From the NCBI GenBank assembly GCA_004293675.1, contig READ01000015.1, forward strand, positions 355,000 to 402,161: a stretch of DNA of 47,162 nucleotides, given 5' to 3'. The position numbers and the translations under genes were made by a program. The DNA comes from Betaproteobacteria bacterium (GTDB lineage: Bacteria; Pseudomonadota; Gammaproteobacteria; Burkholderiales; Casimicrobiaceae). Below are positions 27,701 through 35,215 of this stretch, piece after piece (the stretch's first letter is position 1; the number at the start of each line of letters is the position of its first letter). The notes under the pieces are model-generated. The model worked only from the letters and a program-made list of their open reading frames with translations. It ran no database searches and was not told the DNA's origin.

Positions 27701-28474
27701 CAGTGCGGCACCGCTCAGTCTGAGCGTTTTGCCAATCGGTAAATTTGAAACGATCAGATCACCTGAGCTATCAATCGGGTTGAGCCCAACGCGCCCTTTC
27801 CATTGAACGCGGGTTTGGTCATTGAGCGTTGCGTCGAGCGAGTACTCACCGCGGTCTCTGGGTAGGGTTGATAGTTTTTCGAGCTTTAGTGAAATCGCGT
27901 CTAGCGACACGCTTTGGCCCTTGCCATCACTGCCACTCGCAACCACGCGTGCATCGGTTAAGCGCCCCGAGGCATCAACAATTTCGATTTGATTGAGCAG
28001 CATTCGAGGAATGCTGGTGTCGTCTTTGGGCGGCTCATTTGATTTTGGCAGCGCATCAATAAACCGAGCCCAATCCAGCGAACCGGATGGGTCGATTCGA
28101 GCATCGATTTGCGGTTTTGTCAGCGTGATTCGGTTGGTCGTAAACGCCCAATTGGAAATACTCGCCCAGCTTCCGTCAATATCGAGCGCCTCGAAGCGGG
28201 CAAGCGAATTTGTACCGTCGTTTAGCGAAAATTTTTGAACCGACAGATCCAACGTAAAAGGGTTAAACGTGGCCTCACCAATACGTAGATCACGTCCGGT
28301 CTTCTCTTTCACCCAATTCGGAGCGACACTCGTCGCAAGGTAGGGTACGCCAAAAAACAGCAACGCAGCCAGGATGCTCGGCAATAGCAGCGCCATCGCA
28401 ACGACAATAAAGAGCGGTTTTCGCCAACGAGAAACACGCTGCGGCGGTTGGGGTGTATCGGAAACTTCAGGCAT
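24791..28474 (-). CDS. DUF748 (AsmA-like) large envelope protein
   Basis: A 1227-residue protein: a short polar N-terminus, one membrane anchor (LFIVVAMALLLPSILAAL), and a very long periplasmic beta-rich body with the DUF748 features KEKTGRDLRIGEATFNPFTLDLSV near the start and LDLDYNIEQRKLKGENSL...NLVLGEKIDSPDA near 1000. It ends in a helical region and a Ser/Val tail. AsmA-like giants are thought to form grooves that move lipids between membranes; DUF748 members are not well studied. The ATG at 28474 (MPEVSDTPQPPQ) is preferred over the one at 28519. Confidence 0.88.
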   Translation of the reverse strand: MPEVSDTPQPPQRVSRWRKPLFIVVAMALLLPSILAALLFFGVPYLATSVAPNWVKEKTGRDLRIGEATFNPFTLDLSVQKFSLNDGTNSLARFEALDIDGSWASISNWAFTTNRITLTKPQIDARIDPSGSLDWARFIDALPKSNEPPKDDTSIPRMLLNQIEIVDASGRLTDARVVASGSDGKGQSVSLDAISLKLEKLSTLPRDRGEYSLDATLNDQTRVQWKGRVGLNPIDSSGDLIVSNLPIGKTLRLSGAALPLAIDGMATLRANYSVAAGTDFVAVGVGGGKLDLADVSLRNPAAAAVNSSDDIATLKSIELSPLSFSWVKHNASASQPSQISYALEPFNAALGAISVKAAGADPEAAFASLSGAAIDSVSVNVVEQIISVANVRLDGADVNVSRNTRGEMAVPFASLGATPSQKKQPEAAAATETTAGALPWRINAPDIAMERAKIVLRDASFATPQRAAVNLDLVLGVAVATGVKPTALISSRTVKASELTLRDDTAADTPPWLSVKEIRLPQFSTDVLSAKIELPRIEVLTPQLLASLSKTGLDLAEKLALAASDPPQTKASIAPAAAPAKRVSISGVALSNGRLVLADTTLSSPLSHVFEALAINIDRIELDGSKPIVARATTNVAGGGAIKANATFNPIKRDGNAALNAEKVLLAPFSPYLNQNTRLKLNQGEFSSDVKITFDTAPSAAEPWRVNASATLAGVEIFDEVAQANFATWRELSSNDIAIRTDRQRLEISLGDLLLDEAKTRLIIGADRSVNLAQIAKPNTASASTPSPANPNAAPPPMDADGNRGARVKVARLQVTGGDLEFADLSLRPQFGARISDLSGLVVGLSNEPSSRAEVSLEGKVDQFGLARLSGTLAPLGATEYTKLKAVFRNLEMASLTPYSGKFAGRAIKSGKLTLDLDYNIEQRKLKGENSLLIDNLVLGEKIDSPDATNLPLDLAIALLRDSDGKIDLGLPVQGSLDDPQFSYGSLIWKAIGNVLTKIASAPFRALGALLGGSGEAFEAVIFEPGEARLLPPEREKLGKLSKALEKRPQLKLTIEGRFDTARDREALADNILKLEVSKRAGMKPPAANEPLIISFTDAKVQAALDDMAATVGDEAVKLRAKFLPPAGNAVTGLLQNARERVTEKGRAEAAAARAQYYPELFKLIRSKQVVPEFAYAALAGLRAEAIRNTVVGVNNFDASRVSVAAPQPVAQSKADQVATTLALSVK

Positions 28475-28649
28475 GCTGCGATTTTCGTCGATTACGCAAC
28501 AGGCTGGGTTTCGGACCAAGCAGCGGCTTTGGAAATGCCGCGCTCAGGTCGGAAGCCGTTTCAACGCCAGCACAATCAACACTTGTAGCGTCACGGTCGT
28601 TCCTACATAGTCTCCACTATAGATCCGGCAAGCTGAAGTATTAACGTTT

Positions 28650-28678
28650 CCGTTCGTGGTGAGCTTGTCGAACCATGA
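28650..28678 (+). repeat. Dispersed repeat, CGTTCGTGGTGAGC family, copy A
   Basis: The sequence CCGTTCGTGGTGAGCTTG continues to CGAACCATGA. It matches the copies at 40653-40682 and 40735-40764. It lies in the 264-bp gap between the DUF748 and XRE-NBR1 genes, where no other gene is seen. Confidence 0.9.
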
Positions 28679-28738
28679 ACTCACTTCATACTTTATGTTG
28701 CCGAAGCAATAGGTGCGGAAATAGCAAAAAACCATCGG

Positions 28739-29404
28739 CTAGATCGACACCACTGACACCGCGCACCAGAGCCCGGCGTGCTCCGGAAAACAAAGCACAT
28801 TGTTTTCGTCCACCATTTTCCAGCGCGAAATCGCGTCGCACGGCAGCAGCGGGGCTTTGAACATCACGCTGATCTTTGCGGATTCTCCTGATGCGATTTC
28901 TGGAATCGCAATTGCTTTTTTGCTGGGTTTCAGGCCGGGGGAAATGTCTTCCTCCAATACTCGTTTGCCGCTACGCATCACCCATTTCGCCGTCACCAAT
29001 CCCGAATCAAAACACTTGAGTTTTCGATGAACCCAATTCACCGCACCCGTGTTCTGAATTACCCAGGTCTTCACGAACTTTTGCCCCGCCATCACGATCG
29101 AACCATCGGTGATCGTCACATCCGCCAGGAACGACACATGGTCGCCGTCTTCGCGCATCGGCAGCAGCGTCAGTGCGCCGCTGTCCAAATCGTTGTACAT
29201 CAAGCGCAGCAATACCACCGGCGCAATGCCCGCCGCCCGCGCGATACCGCATACCGTTTCAACCGCCGCTCGATTGCCGTCGCCGCGCATGATTCGATAC
29301 AGCGTTTCGCGCGACACGCCGGCACGGCTCGCCGCTTCGGCGTGCGTTAACGCATCACGCTGACATGCGGCATCGATCAACCACTTAATCGGGTAGGTTT
29401 TCAT
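28739..29404 (-). CDS. XRE-type helix-turn-helix protein fused to an NBR1-Ig-like domain
   Basis: A 221-residue protein. Residues about 15-70 form an XRE/Cro HTH (THAEAASRAGVSRETLYRIMRGDGN). Residues about 90-215 form an immunoglobulin-like domain of the NBR1/Ig type: DVTITDGSIVMAGQKFVKTWVIQNTG, then a CFDSG...W block, then ISPGLKPSKKAIAIPEIASGESAKISVMF and RWKMVDENNVLCF. In eukaryotes this domain is in the autophagy receptor NBR1; bacterial HTH fusions are known but their role is unclear. Likely a DNA-binding regulator with a ligand or protein sensor. It is divergent from the DUF1566 gene. Confidence 0.85.
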   Translation of the reverse strand: MKTYPIKWLIDAACQRDALTHAEAASRAGVSRETLYRIMRGDGNRAAVETVCGIARAAGIAPVVLLRLMYNDLDSGALTLLPMREDGDHVSFLADVTITDGSIVMAGQKFVKTWVIQNTGAVNWVHRKLKCFDSGLVTAKWVMRSGKRVLEEDISPGLKPSKKAIAIPEIASGESAKISVMFKAPLLPCDAISRWKMVDENNVLCFPEHAGLWCAVSVVSI

Positions 29405-29542
29405 GATGTCGACGATGATTCCACAAATGATTCTGTGTCTTACCCGTGTGAAATAAAAGCTGATATTCTGCGATCACGAAACACAAAGCAAACACGGTGC
29501 GATCAATCGCCGCGCTGATTATGATTATTCTGGAGTGAGCGT

Positions 29543-30361
29543 ATGCGAGGGGCAGTTTTGCAATTGGGGGCCATGAATTTTGGGCGCGTGGTGGTCGCGA
29601 TGCTGGGGGTTTGCTGCGCGGCGGCGTGGGCGCAAACCCGGCCGTTGAACGACACGGGCATCACCTTTTGCGGCGCAGCCACCAGCGGCAACAATGCCAC
29701 TTGCCTCGGCACTGAGCCGGCCGGCCAAGACAAAAACTATGGTCGCGACGGCGCAGCCCTCGCGGGCACGCTCCCGGCTAAGCTAGGCGGCAGCACCGGC
29801 ACCAACGGCTTTGATTTCACCAAGGTCTGTAACTCGGGCCAAAACGCAGATAGCGGCAGCTGCCCAGCGAACCCCACCACGCCGGGCTACGGCACCAATG
29901 AATGGGGCTGCACCAAAGACAACGTCACAGGCCTACTGTGGGAGGTTAAAACCACCACCGGCCTGCGCAGCATGAATCATTCCTACACTTGGTTCAAAAC
30001 GGGCAGCCCTGATGGCAACAACGGCACAGCCAGCGGCGGAACTTGTGCCGCGGCAGGCCGCTGCGATACCGAAAAATACACGCAAGATGTCAACGCCCAA
30101 ACCACCGCCCTCTGCAACGTTCGCGATTGGCGCATGCCCACCGTAAAAGAGCTGGAAGGTATCGCGGATCTGGGGCGCTTCAACCCCGCGATTGATCCCA
30201 CCTATTTTCCGAACACGCTTAGCTCGAGCGTGTGGTCGGGTTCGCCCTACGCCCCCAATTCGAGCTACGCGTGGTTCGTGGGCTTCGACGGCGGCTATGC
30301 CGACTTCAGCTACGGCCGAAGCTATGCTTACCAGGTTCGGCTGGTGCGCGGCGGACAGTAA
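29543..30361 (+). CDS. Secreted DUF1566 (Lcl/C-type-lectin-like) protein, probable DGR target 1
   Basis: A 272-residue exported protein: signal peptide about 1-31 (cleaved near AWA-Q), Cys-, Gly- and Asn-rich middle part, and DUF1566 features NVTGLLWEVKT, NVRDWRMPTVKELEGIADL and the C-terminal WSGSPYAPNSSYAW...QVRLVRGGQ. DUF1566 is an Lcl-type domain and a frequent target of diversity-generating retroelements. The C-terminal 126 bp behave like a variable repeat (see separate entry), so this may be a surface binding protein with a changeable face. TGGAG lies 8 bases before the ATG. An Avd-like fragment starts 38 bp after the stop. Confidence 0.88.
   Translation: MRGAVLQLGAMNFGRVVVAMLGVCCAAAWAQTRPLNDTGITFCGAATSGNNATCLGTEPAGQDKNYGRDGAALAGTLPAKLGGSTGTNGFDFTKVCNSGQNADSGSCPANPTTPGYGTNEWGCTKDNVTGLLWEVKTTTGLRSMNHSYTWFKTGSPDGNNGTASGGTCAAAGRCDTEKYTQDVNAQTTALCNVRDWRMPTVKELEGIADLGRFNPAIDPTYFPNTLSSSVWSGSPYAPNSSYAWFVGFDGGYADFSYGRSYAYQVRLVRGGQ
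30233..30358 (+). repeat. Putative DGR variable repeat VR1
   Basis: Compared with VR2 (31503-31625), the flanking blocks are identical: TGGTCGGGTTCGCCCT at the left, CAATTCGAGCTACGCGTGG in the middle, and 27 bp from CAGGTTCGGCTGG to GGACAG at the right. Codons between them differ, and nearly all end in C or T (tac, ccc, ttc, gac, ggc, tat, gac, ttc, agc, tac, ggc). This is what adenine-directed mutagenesis of AAC/AAT codons would leave. Confidence 0.8.
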
Positions 30362-30399
30362 CTTGGCTTTTTTATGTTTTCACCGAAGCCAATCAACGC

Positions 30400-30876
30400 A
30401 TGAATGCAGCGCGACGCCCGGCTTTTCAGACCTTGCCGCTGTGGCGCGATGCCAACCGTTGCTTGCTGTTGGTTCAGCGGGCGGTGAGCGATTTTCCGCG
30501 CTGTCACAAATACGCTGTGGGGGCTGAGCTGCGAAGGCTCGCCATGGAGATTTGCCGCCTCGTGGCGCGCGCGGCGCAGTGCTCTAGCACCCTGCAAAAC
30601 TACGCTTCTGCCAAGCTAACCAAAGCAACCGCACCCGCCGTAGCAACCGCACTCGTTGTAGGGTGGGCACCCCGTGCCCACCAAACCCCCGCAAACCAGC
30701 ACATTGCCGCAGCAACGCGCCCGACCTCACACGTGCGATCTCTTGCTCCGACCCCCGCATCAACCGCGTCGCCCGAGCGAACCCTACTCCGCCAATCCGT
30801 CGCGCTCCGCCCTTGTATCTACGCCGCGCTGCGGCCACTCGAACCACTTCCTGGAAACGGCTTCCGCCCATGTTGA
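30400..30876 (+). pseudogene. avd: Avd-like DGR accessory protein, apparently truncated or chimeric
   Basis: A 158-codon frame, of which only the first ~60 residues are Avd-like: MNAARRPAFQTLPLWRDANR, then LLLVQRAVSDFPRCHKYAVG, then AELRRLAMEICRLVARA. The W-RDANR, FPR-HKY and LRR-AMEICRL blocks are typical of the four-helix-bundle Avd proteins that bind the DGR reverse transcriptase. After nucleotide ~30580 the frame turns into low-complexity, Arg/Pro/Ala-rich sequence and crosses a dispersed palindrome, so helices 3 and 4 are missing. Assignment is from recall of the family pattern. A chance helical frame is possible but unlikely next to two variable repeats. Confidence 0.68.
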
Positions 30877-31068
30877 ACATGAATTGCCTCCCAGATCCCC
30901 TCCGCGTTTCGCAAGGGGCCTTCAATACCTCACCACGGGACGACGGCGATGCGTGGTCTGGGTCGCGGCAAACCGCTGATGCCGTGGTTTGGCGCAGCGC
31001 ATTCACCGATTCACGGCGCGAGCACAGCGACCCGACTGGTTTTGGTGGGCACGGGGTGCCCACCCTAC
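30658..31068. repeat. Two 28-bp inverted repeats bounding a 411-bp segment
   Basis: The copy at 30658-30685 (GTAGGGTGGGCACC-type) and the copy at 31041-31068 (its exact reverse complement) enclose 355 bp without a recognisable gene. Each copy has its own palindrome (GGTGGGCAC, 3-nt loop, GTGCCCACC). This sequence is a familiar dispersed repeat in Proteobacteria. The interior includes the tail of the Avd-like frame and the region before the lipase gene. Confidence 0.85.
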
Positions 31069-31097
31069 GGGCTGCTGGGTTTGCCGCTACGTGTTTC

Positions 31098-34000
31098 ATG
31101 GCCACCGCGCGACGAGCCCTATGCGGTGGCGCGGTGGCGATCGTGGTGCTGCTGTTTGGGTTGGCGCAAGCCCACGCGCAGACCTGTGTGAACAACCTGC
31201 CCGCCAGCAACCCGACAAGCGCCTACACCGTGCATGGCAATGGCACAGTGACGGATACCCGCAGTGGCTTGATGTGGAAAGTATGCACGGAGGGGAAAAC
31301 CTGGGGCGCGGGTAGTTGCTCTGGCCCCGCAACCACCCACAACTGGGCGGCGGCGCTCGCGCTGGCCGAGGGCACCGTGTACGCAGGCCAGAACGATTGG
31401 CGATTGCCGAATGTAAAAGAGCTGCGCAGTTTGGTCGAAGAATGCGCCGTGAACCCGGCTATCAACACCGCGATATTTCCTTCAACAGATAGCTCGCTAT
31501 TGTGGTCGGGTTCGCCCTTCGCCAACAATTCGAGCTACGCGTGGGTCGTGGGCTTCAACTACGGCTTTGCCAGCATCGGCAACCGGATCGGTGCGGTCCA
31601 GGTTCGGCTGGTGCGCGGCGGACAGTCTTTTGGGAATTTGGTGTCGGTCGCGGGTGTGTCCGGTGCGGCTCTCATTGATGCCCCAACGCTCTTTACGGTG
31701 TCAGGCACTGGGTTAACGGCCGGGCTCGGTTTTTCTGTGGAAGGCTGTACCCCTAGCAATGCAGAGACGGTCAATGCATCGTCCTCATCAGCTCAGCGTT
31801 TCTTCACCTGCACACCGCGCGGCGCCGCGGGCGCGCGGGCGGTGGTTGTGCGGACATCGCCAGCGGGCGCAGTATTGTGGCGGGGCACAGCGGCAGTAAA
31901 TGCGCCCGCCGCAAGCTCGTATCCCGCGCGGTTTGTATTCAACACGGCGATTGGCAACCAAACCGTCGGCACGCCATTTAACGTGCAGATTTCAGCCCGT
32001 GATGCAGCGGATTCAGTGCTTACAACCTTTCATGGAATCGTGAGGCTGGCAGATAGCTACGGAAAGACCATTTCCCTCAACACGGCGGTTTTTGCGAACG
32101 GCGTTTTTACCGGACCAATCACTGCGTTCACGGCGGGAAGAACGCAGCTCTTGGCCACTAGCTCAAAACCAGACGGCGCGCTCATAAGCGGGCAAAGCAC
32201 GCCATTTGATACCGCAGCGAACTCCCCAAGAAATTCAACGCTGACCATCAAAACCGGCGTGGTGAACGCCAACGTGGCAGTAACGCGCAATGGAAACCCC
32301 TACGGAAGCAATCAGACGACCGATGCAGCGGGTTTGCTGCGGTTGAGCGCGGTGCCGTTTGGCGAATATCGCGTTGCAGTCACTAAATCAGGCTGGACAC
32401 AGGCAAGCCATGTCAATCAAAACATCATGGTGGATAAAGATCTCGATGTGCGTGTGGATATGCAAGCGTCTGGCAAACGACCCGTGGTGGTTGTGCCCGG
32501 CGTGATGGGCAGTACGTTGAGGGCGTCAACGTACGCGACATTCGATGCGCTAGCGCCGAGGAACTTTGGAGATCATTTTGTGGGCGCGTCGCCAAAATTG
32601 CCGAAAAAGCAGTGCGCAGTCACGGATGCTGAATGTGAGCTGTTAAGTGATTTGGAAATTTACGACCCGACGCTTAGCCGTGGGCAACGCCACTCAGATA
32701 ACACCGCGATGGGAAGTGCGCTCCTAACACAAGCACTTGAGGCCAACTTTTCTGTGTTTGCGGCGCCTTGGGATTGGCGGCATACGGTTTCTGAAGCGCG
32801 AAAAATTTATCTGAAGAAGCACATTGATCGCGCAAAGCAGGCGACGGGTTATCTGAAGGTCGATGTGGTTGCGCACAGCATGGGTGGACTATTAACGAGG
32901 GACTATATCCAAAGCGCAGACTACGCTGACGATATTGATCGGTTCATCATGATCGGAACGCCGAACAGGGGTAGCGCGAATGCCTACTACCTGATGGAGG
33001 GTGGGCAGGCGCTCGAGCTGGATAGTCTGATAGGCGATGCGTCATCCAATGGCTTCGCAGACGCAGCGTTTTACGCGGGCGCTGCAAATGAACTGCACCG
33101 AACCGTTTACGGCACGGATATCTATACGTTGAGCTCTGACAATGATGTCCAAAATGACAGTGAGCTCGTTAAGGGCAAAACCAGCGCTGACGTAAAAACG
33201 TTCTTTAACGACAACGCGCCTGGAGGCAGGGAATTACTGCCCACCTACAACTTTCTGCGGCAGTGGACAGCCACTTGGGGTAGCTCAGACAAAACCGATT
33301 TCGAGGCGGGAACGCTCCAAGCGACCCCAGCACTGAACTCCAGTGTGAGCGCGTTAAATGCGAGTGCAAACGTGTCACGGTTTAAGTCAATGGACTTTAT
33401 CGGACCGCTCGCCGCAACAGAGGTGCGAACCCATATTTTCCTATCAAACAGCGAGAAAACATTTAAGGAGGTTGGCTACAGCGTGGTCGGCAGCGCAGAC
33501 CAATACCCGTTGGGAATTCCGAACTATCATAAGAATCGCCCCGCCAATACTGGGGACGGTACGGTATTAACCACATCTGGCCTCGCTGGACTTGGCCTAG
33601 ACAATACGGTTGGAGCATTCGGTAGCCACCCCTATATGTTTGGTGCGTTGAGAACGCAAGTGGTACAGAAGCTCACCCAAGGGCGCACTTTCCCGTCGGC
33701 GAGCGCTCAGCCGGTGCCTGATGGGCTGAAATCAACGACAGTGCCTGCATCGGTACCCAGTCTTGTAGTGGGGCTTTCTGTGGAGGCTTCGGTCATCCCG
33801 CTTCTCACCGCGCCAAATGGGCTGCAGGCTGGTACCGTGGCGAGCACGGGCGCAGTGTTCGAAACCATCCCCAACAGCCAAGTCGATAGCCAACGCTTTC
33901 AAAATCGGATCAATCTCACGGATCCGGTAAACGGGCTCTACTCCTTGCGCTTAGCCGCCGATGCCGCGCTGAACAACACATCAACGCGGGTGACTATCGA

Positions 34001-35111
34001 TTTCGCTACGCAAAGCGCCGGCAGTGTTCAAAACAGCGTGCGATACGTTAGAAAACCTGCGGATCGGCTGATTGGCGTCCAAGTTGCGACGACCGCGAGC
34101 CGTGCGGTTCAAATTTTGGATAACGTTGGCGTGCCGACGCAGCTTCGCGCTAGGCGCTCAGTGGCTGACGCAATGACATCGCTCACGTGGACACGGGCAG
34201 CCGATGCTGCTGTGGCAGGCTATCGCATCTATTCGCGCCCACTTGCAGCGTCGGTGTTCACGATAGAGGGTAACGTAGGCGCGACCGCTGAAGCATTCGA
34301 TAGCTCACGCGCGTGGGGGAGCAGCATCGAGGACGAGCGGGAATTTGTGGTGGTGTCGGTGTCGGCCTCTGGTGAAGAAAGCCTTATCCGCAGCGGTAAC
34401 GCGACCACGAATCGGTCTTACGTGGCGGTCAAGTTCTCGAGTCCTGAGGCCACCAACGGACGTGTGCGCATTGCCGCGCCTCTGCCGGTTAGCGTTTCAT
34501 TTGTAGATGAATCGAGCGCATCGGACTCGATCACGGACCGCGCGTGGGATTTCAACACCGATGGCGTGGCGGAAAGCACGATTCAGAATCCAACGTTTGT
34601 CTTTCCGAGCTACGGTAGTTTTTCAGTGAATCTGAAGGTGACCACGCCAGAAATGCAATCGCAGCGAACCGTGCCGAACTTTGTAAAAATCGTGCCTTGT
34701 GCGCCGTTGACAACGCAGGCTACCTGTACCCTCGACGTCAATGGCGACGGTGAGATTGATGTGACGGATGGTGTGCTGATTTTGCGGCGATTGATGGGCT
34801 TCAAGGGCGGCGCATTGACAGCGGGATTAGTCTCGTCGGCATGTGCCGCGAGCCCGAGCACTGCTGTTGGAATAGCGAACTTCATTGATCACCAAGTTGC
34901 CGGCGGGCATTACAACGTGGACGGACAACCAGGCGCATTGGCAAGCGCAACATCGGCAGGAATGCTCATTGTTCGCGCGCTGCAGGGATTAACAGAAACG
35001 CAGGCAACGCAGCACGCGTTACGGCCGGGCGCCACCCGCACGGCGTGGGCTGGAAACGGACAAATTCGCGAGTATCTCGCGGCGACCTGTGGGGCGACGT
35101 TGCGTGATTAA
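31098..35111 (+). CDS. Secreted multidomain protein: DUF1566 variable domain + LCAT-like lipase + PKD/Fn3 + dockerin-like end; probable DGR target 2
   Basis: A 1337-residue protein from the ATG at 31098, which begins a signal peptide (MATARRALCGGAVAIVVLLF..., cleaved near AHA-Q). DUF1566 spans about 30-176 (SGLMWKVC, NDWRLPNVKELRSLVEE, variable end QVRLVRGGQ). Beta-rich linkers and a carboxypeptidase-regulatory-like segment reach ~455. An alpha/beta hydrolase of LCAT type follows: oxyanion block VVVVPGVMGSTL near 463 and nucleophile Ser594 in VAHSMGG. Fn3-like sequence (LTWTRAADAAVAGYRIY) and a PKD-like domain (about 1146-1200) come next, then EF-hand/dockerin-like repeats (LDVNGDGEIDVTDGVLILRR) to the end. 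Likely an exported ester hydrolase tied to a variable binding domain. An upstream in-frame ATG at 30663 adds unsupported sequence. Confidence 0.85.
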   Translation: MATARRALCGGAVAIVVLLFGLAQAHAQTCVNNLPASNPTSAYTVHGNGTVTDTRSGLMWKVCTEGKTWGAGSCSGPATTHNWAAALALAEGTVYAGQNDWRLPNVKELRSLVEECAVNPAINTAIFPSTDSSLLWSGSPFANNSSYAWVVGFNYGFASIGNRIGAVQVRLVRGGQSFGNLVSVAGVSGAALIDAPTLFTVSGTGLTAGLGFSVEGCTPSNAETVNASSSSAQRFFTCTPRGAAGARAVVVRTSPAGAVLWRGTAAVNAPAASSYPARFVFNTAIGNQTVGTPFNVQISARDAADSVLTTFHGIVRLADSYGKTISLNTAVFANGVFTGPITAFTAGRTQLLATSSKPDGALISGQSTPFDTAANSPRNSTLTIKTGVVNANVAVTRNGNPYGSNQTTDAAGLLRLSAVPFGEYRVAVTKSGWTQASHVNQNIMVDKDLDVRVDMQASGKRPVVVVPGVMGSTLRASTYATFDALAPRNFGDHFVGASPKLPKKQCAVTDAECELLSDLEIYDPTLSRGQRHSDNTAMGSALLTQALEANFSVFAAPWDWRHTVSEARKIYLKKHIDRAKQATGYLKVDVVAHSMGGLLTRDYIQSADYADDIDRFIMIGTPNRGSANAYYLMEGGQALELDSLIGDASSNGFADAAFYAGAANELHRTVYGTDIYTLSSDNDVQNDSELVKGKTSADVKTFFNDNAPGGRELLPTYNFLRQWTATWGSSDKTDFEAGTLQATPALNSSVSALNASANVSRFKSMDFIGPLAATEVRTHIFLSNSEKTFKEVGYSVVGSADQYPLGIPNYHKNRPANTGDGTVLTTSGLAGLGLDNTVGAFGSHPYMFGALRTQVVQKLTQGRTFPSASAQPVPDGLKSTTVPASVPSLVVGLSVEASVIPLLTAPNGLQAGTVASTGAVFETIPNSQVDSQRFQNRINLTDPVNGLYSLRLAADAALNNTSTRVTIDFATQSAGSVQNSVRYVRKPADRLIGVQVATTASRAVQILDNVGVPTQLRARRSVADAMTSLTWTRAADAAVAGYRIYSRPLAASVFTIEGNVGATAEAFDSSRAWGSSIEDEREFVVVSVSASGEESLIRSGNATTNRSYVAVKFSSPEATNGRVRIAAPLPVSVSFVDESSASDSITDRAWDFNTDGVAESTIQNPTFVFPSYGSFSVNLKVTTPEMQSQRTVPNFVKIVPCAPLTTQATCTLDVNGDGEIDVTDGVLILRRLMGFKGGALTAGLVSSACAASPSTAVGIANFIDHQVAGGHYNVDGQPGALASATSAGMLIVRALQGLTETQATQHALRPGATRTAWAGNGQIREYLAATCGATLRD
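31503..31625 (+). repeat. Putative DGR variable repeat VR2
   Basis: Partner of VR1, 3 bp shorter (one codon). Variable codons read ttc, aac, gtc, aac, tac, ttt, agc, atc, ggc, aac, atc, ggt, gtc. Two third-base differences against VR1 (cga/cgg and gct/gcg) also fit template adenines at CGA and GCA. Unlike VR1 it lies inside the gene, near the N-terminal domain's end. Confidence 0.78.
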
Positions 35112-35215
35112 ACAAGGGTGGGAACGGACGAAGAGAATTACTGGCTTTAGGAACGGCGCGGCCTCATTGGACGACGGGATTTTTTTAACACTATTCCCAT
35201 ATCAACCCACCCTCG

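Noticed and set aside
30944-30990. WSGSRQTADAVVW string as a possible third DUF1566 variable or template copy
   Set aside because: Only WSGS and a few bases match; the flanking blocks shared by VR1 and VR2 are absent.
30663-31097. Upstream in-frame extension of the lipase gene (145 codons)
   Set aside because: Low-complexity, Arg/Pro-rich, crosses two dispersed palindromes; a good signal peptide starts at 31098.
30584-31210. Minus-strand frame across the avd-lipase gap as a possible reverse transcriptase remnant
   Set aside because: No RT motif such as the YxDD box or neighbouring blocks is visible in any frame.
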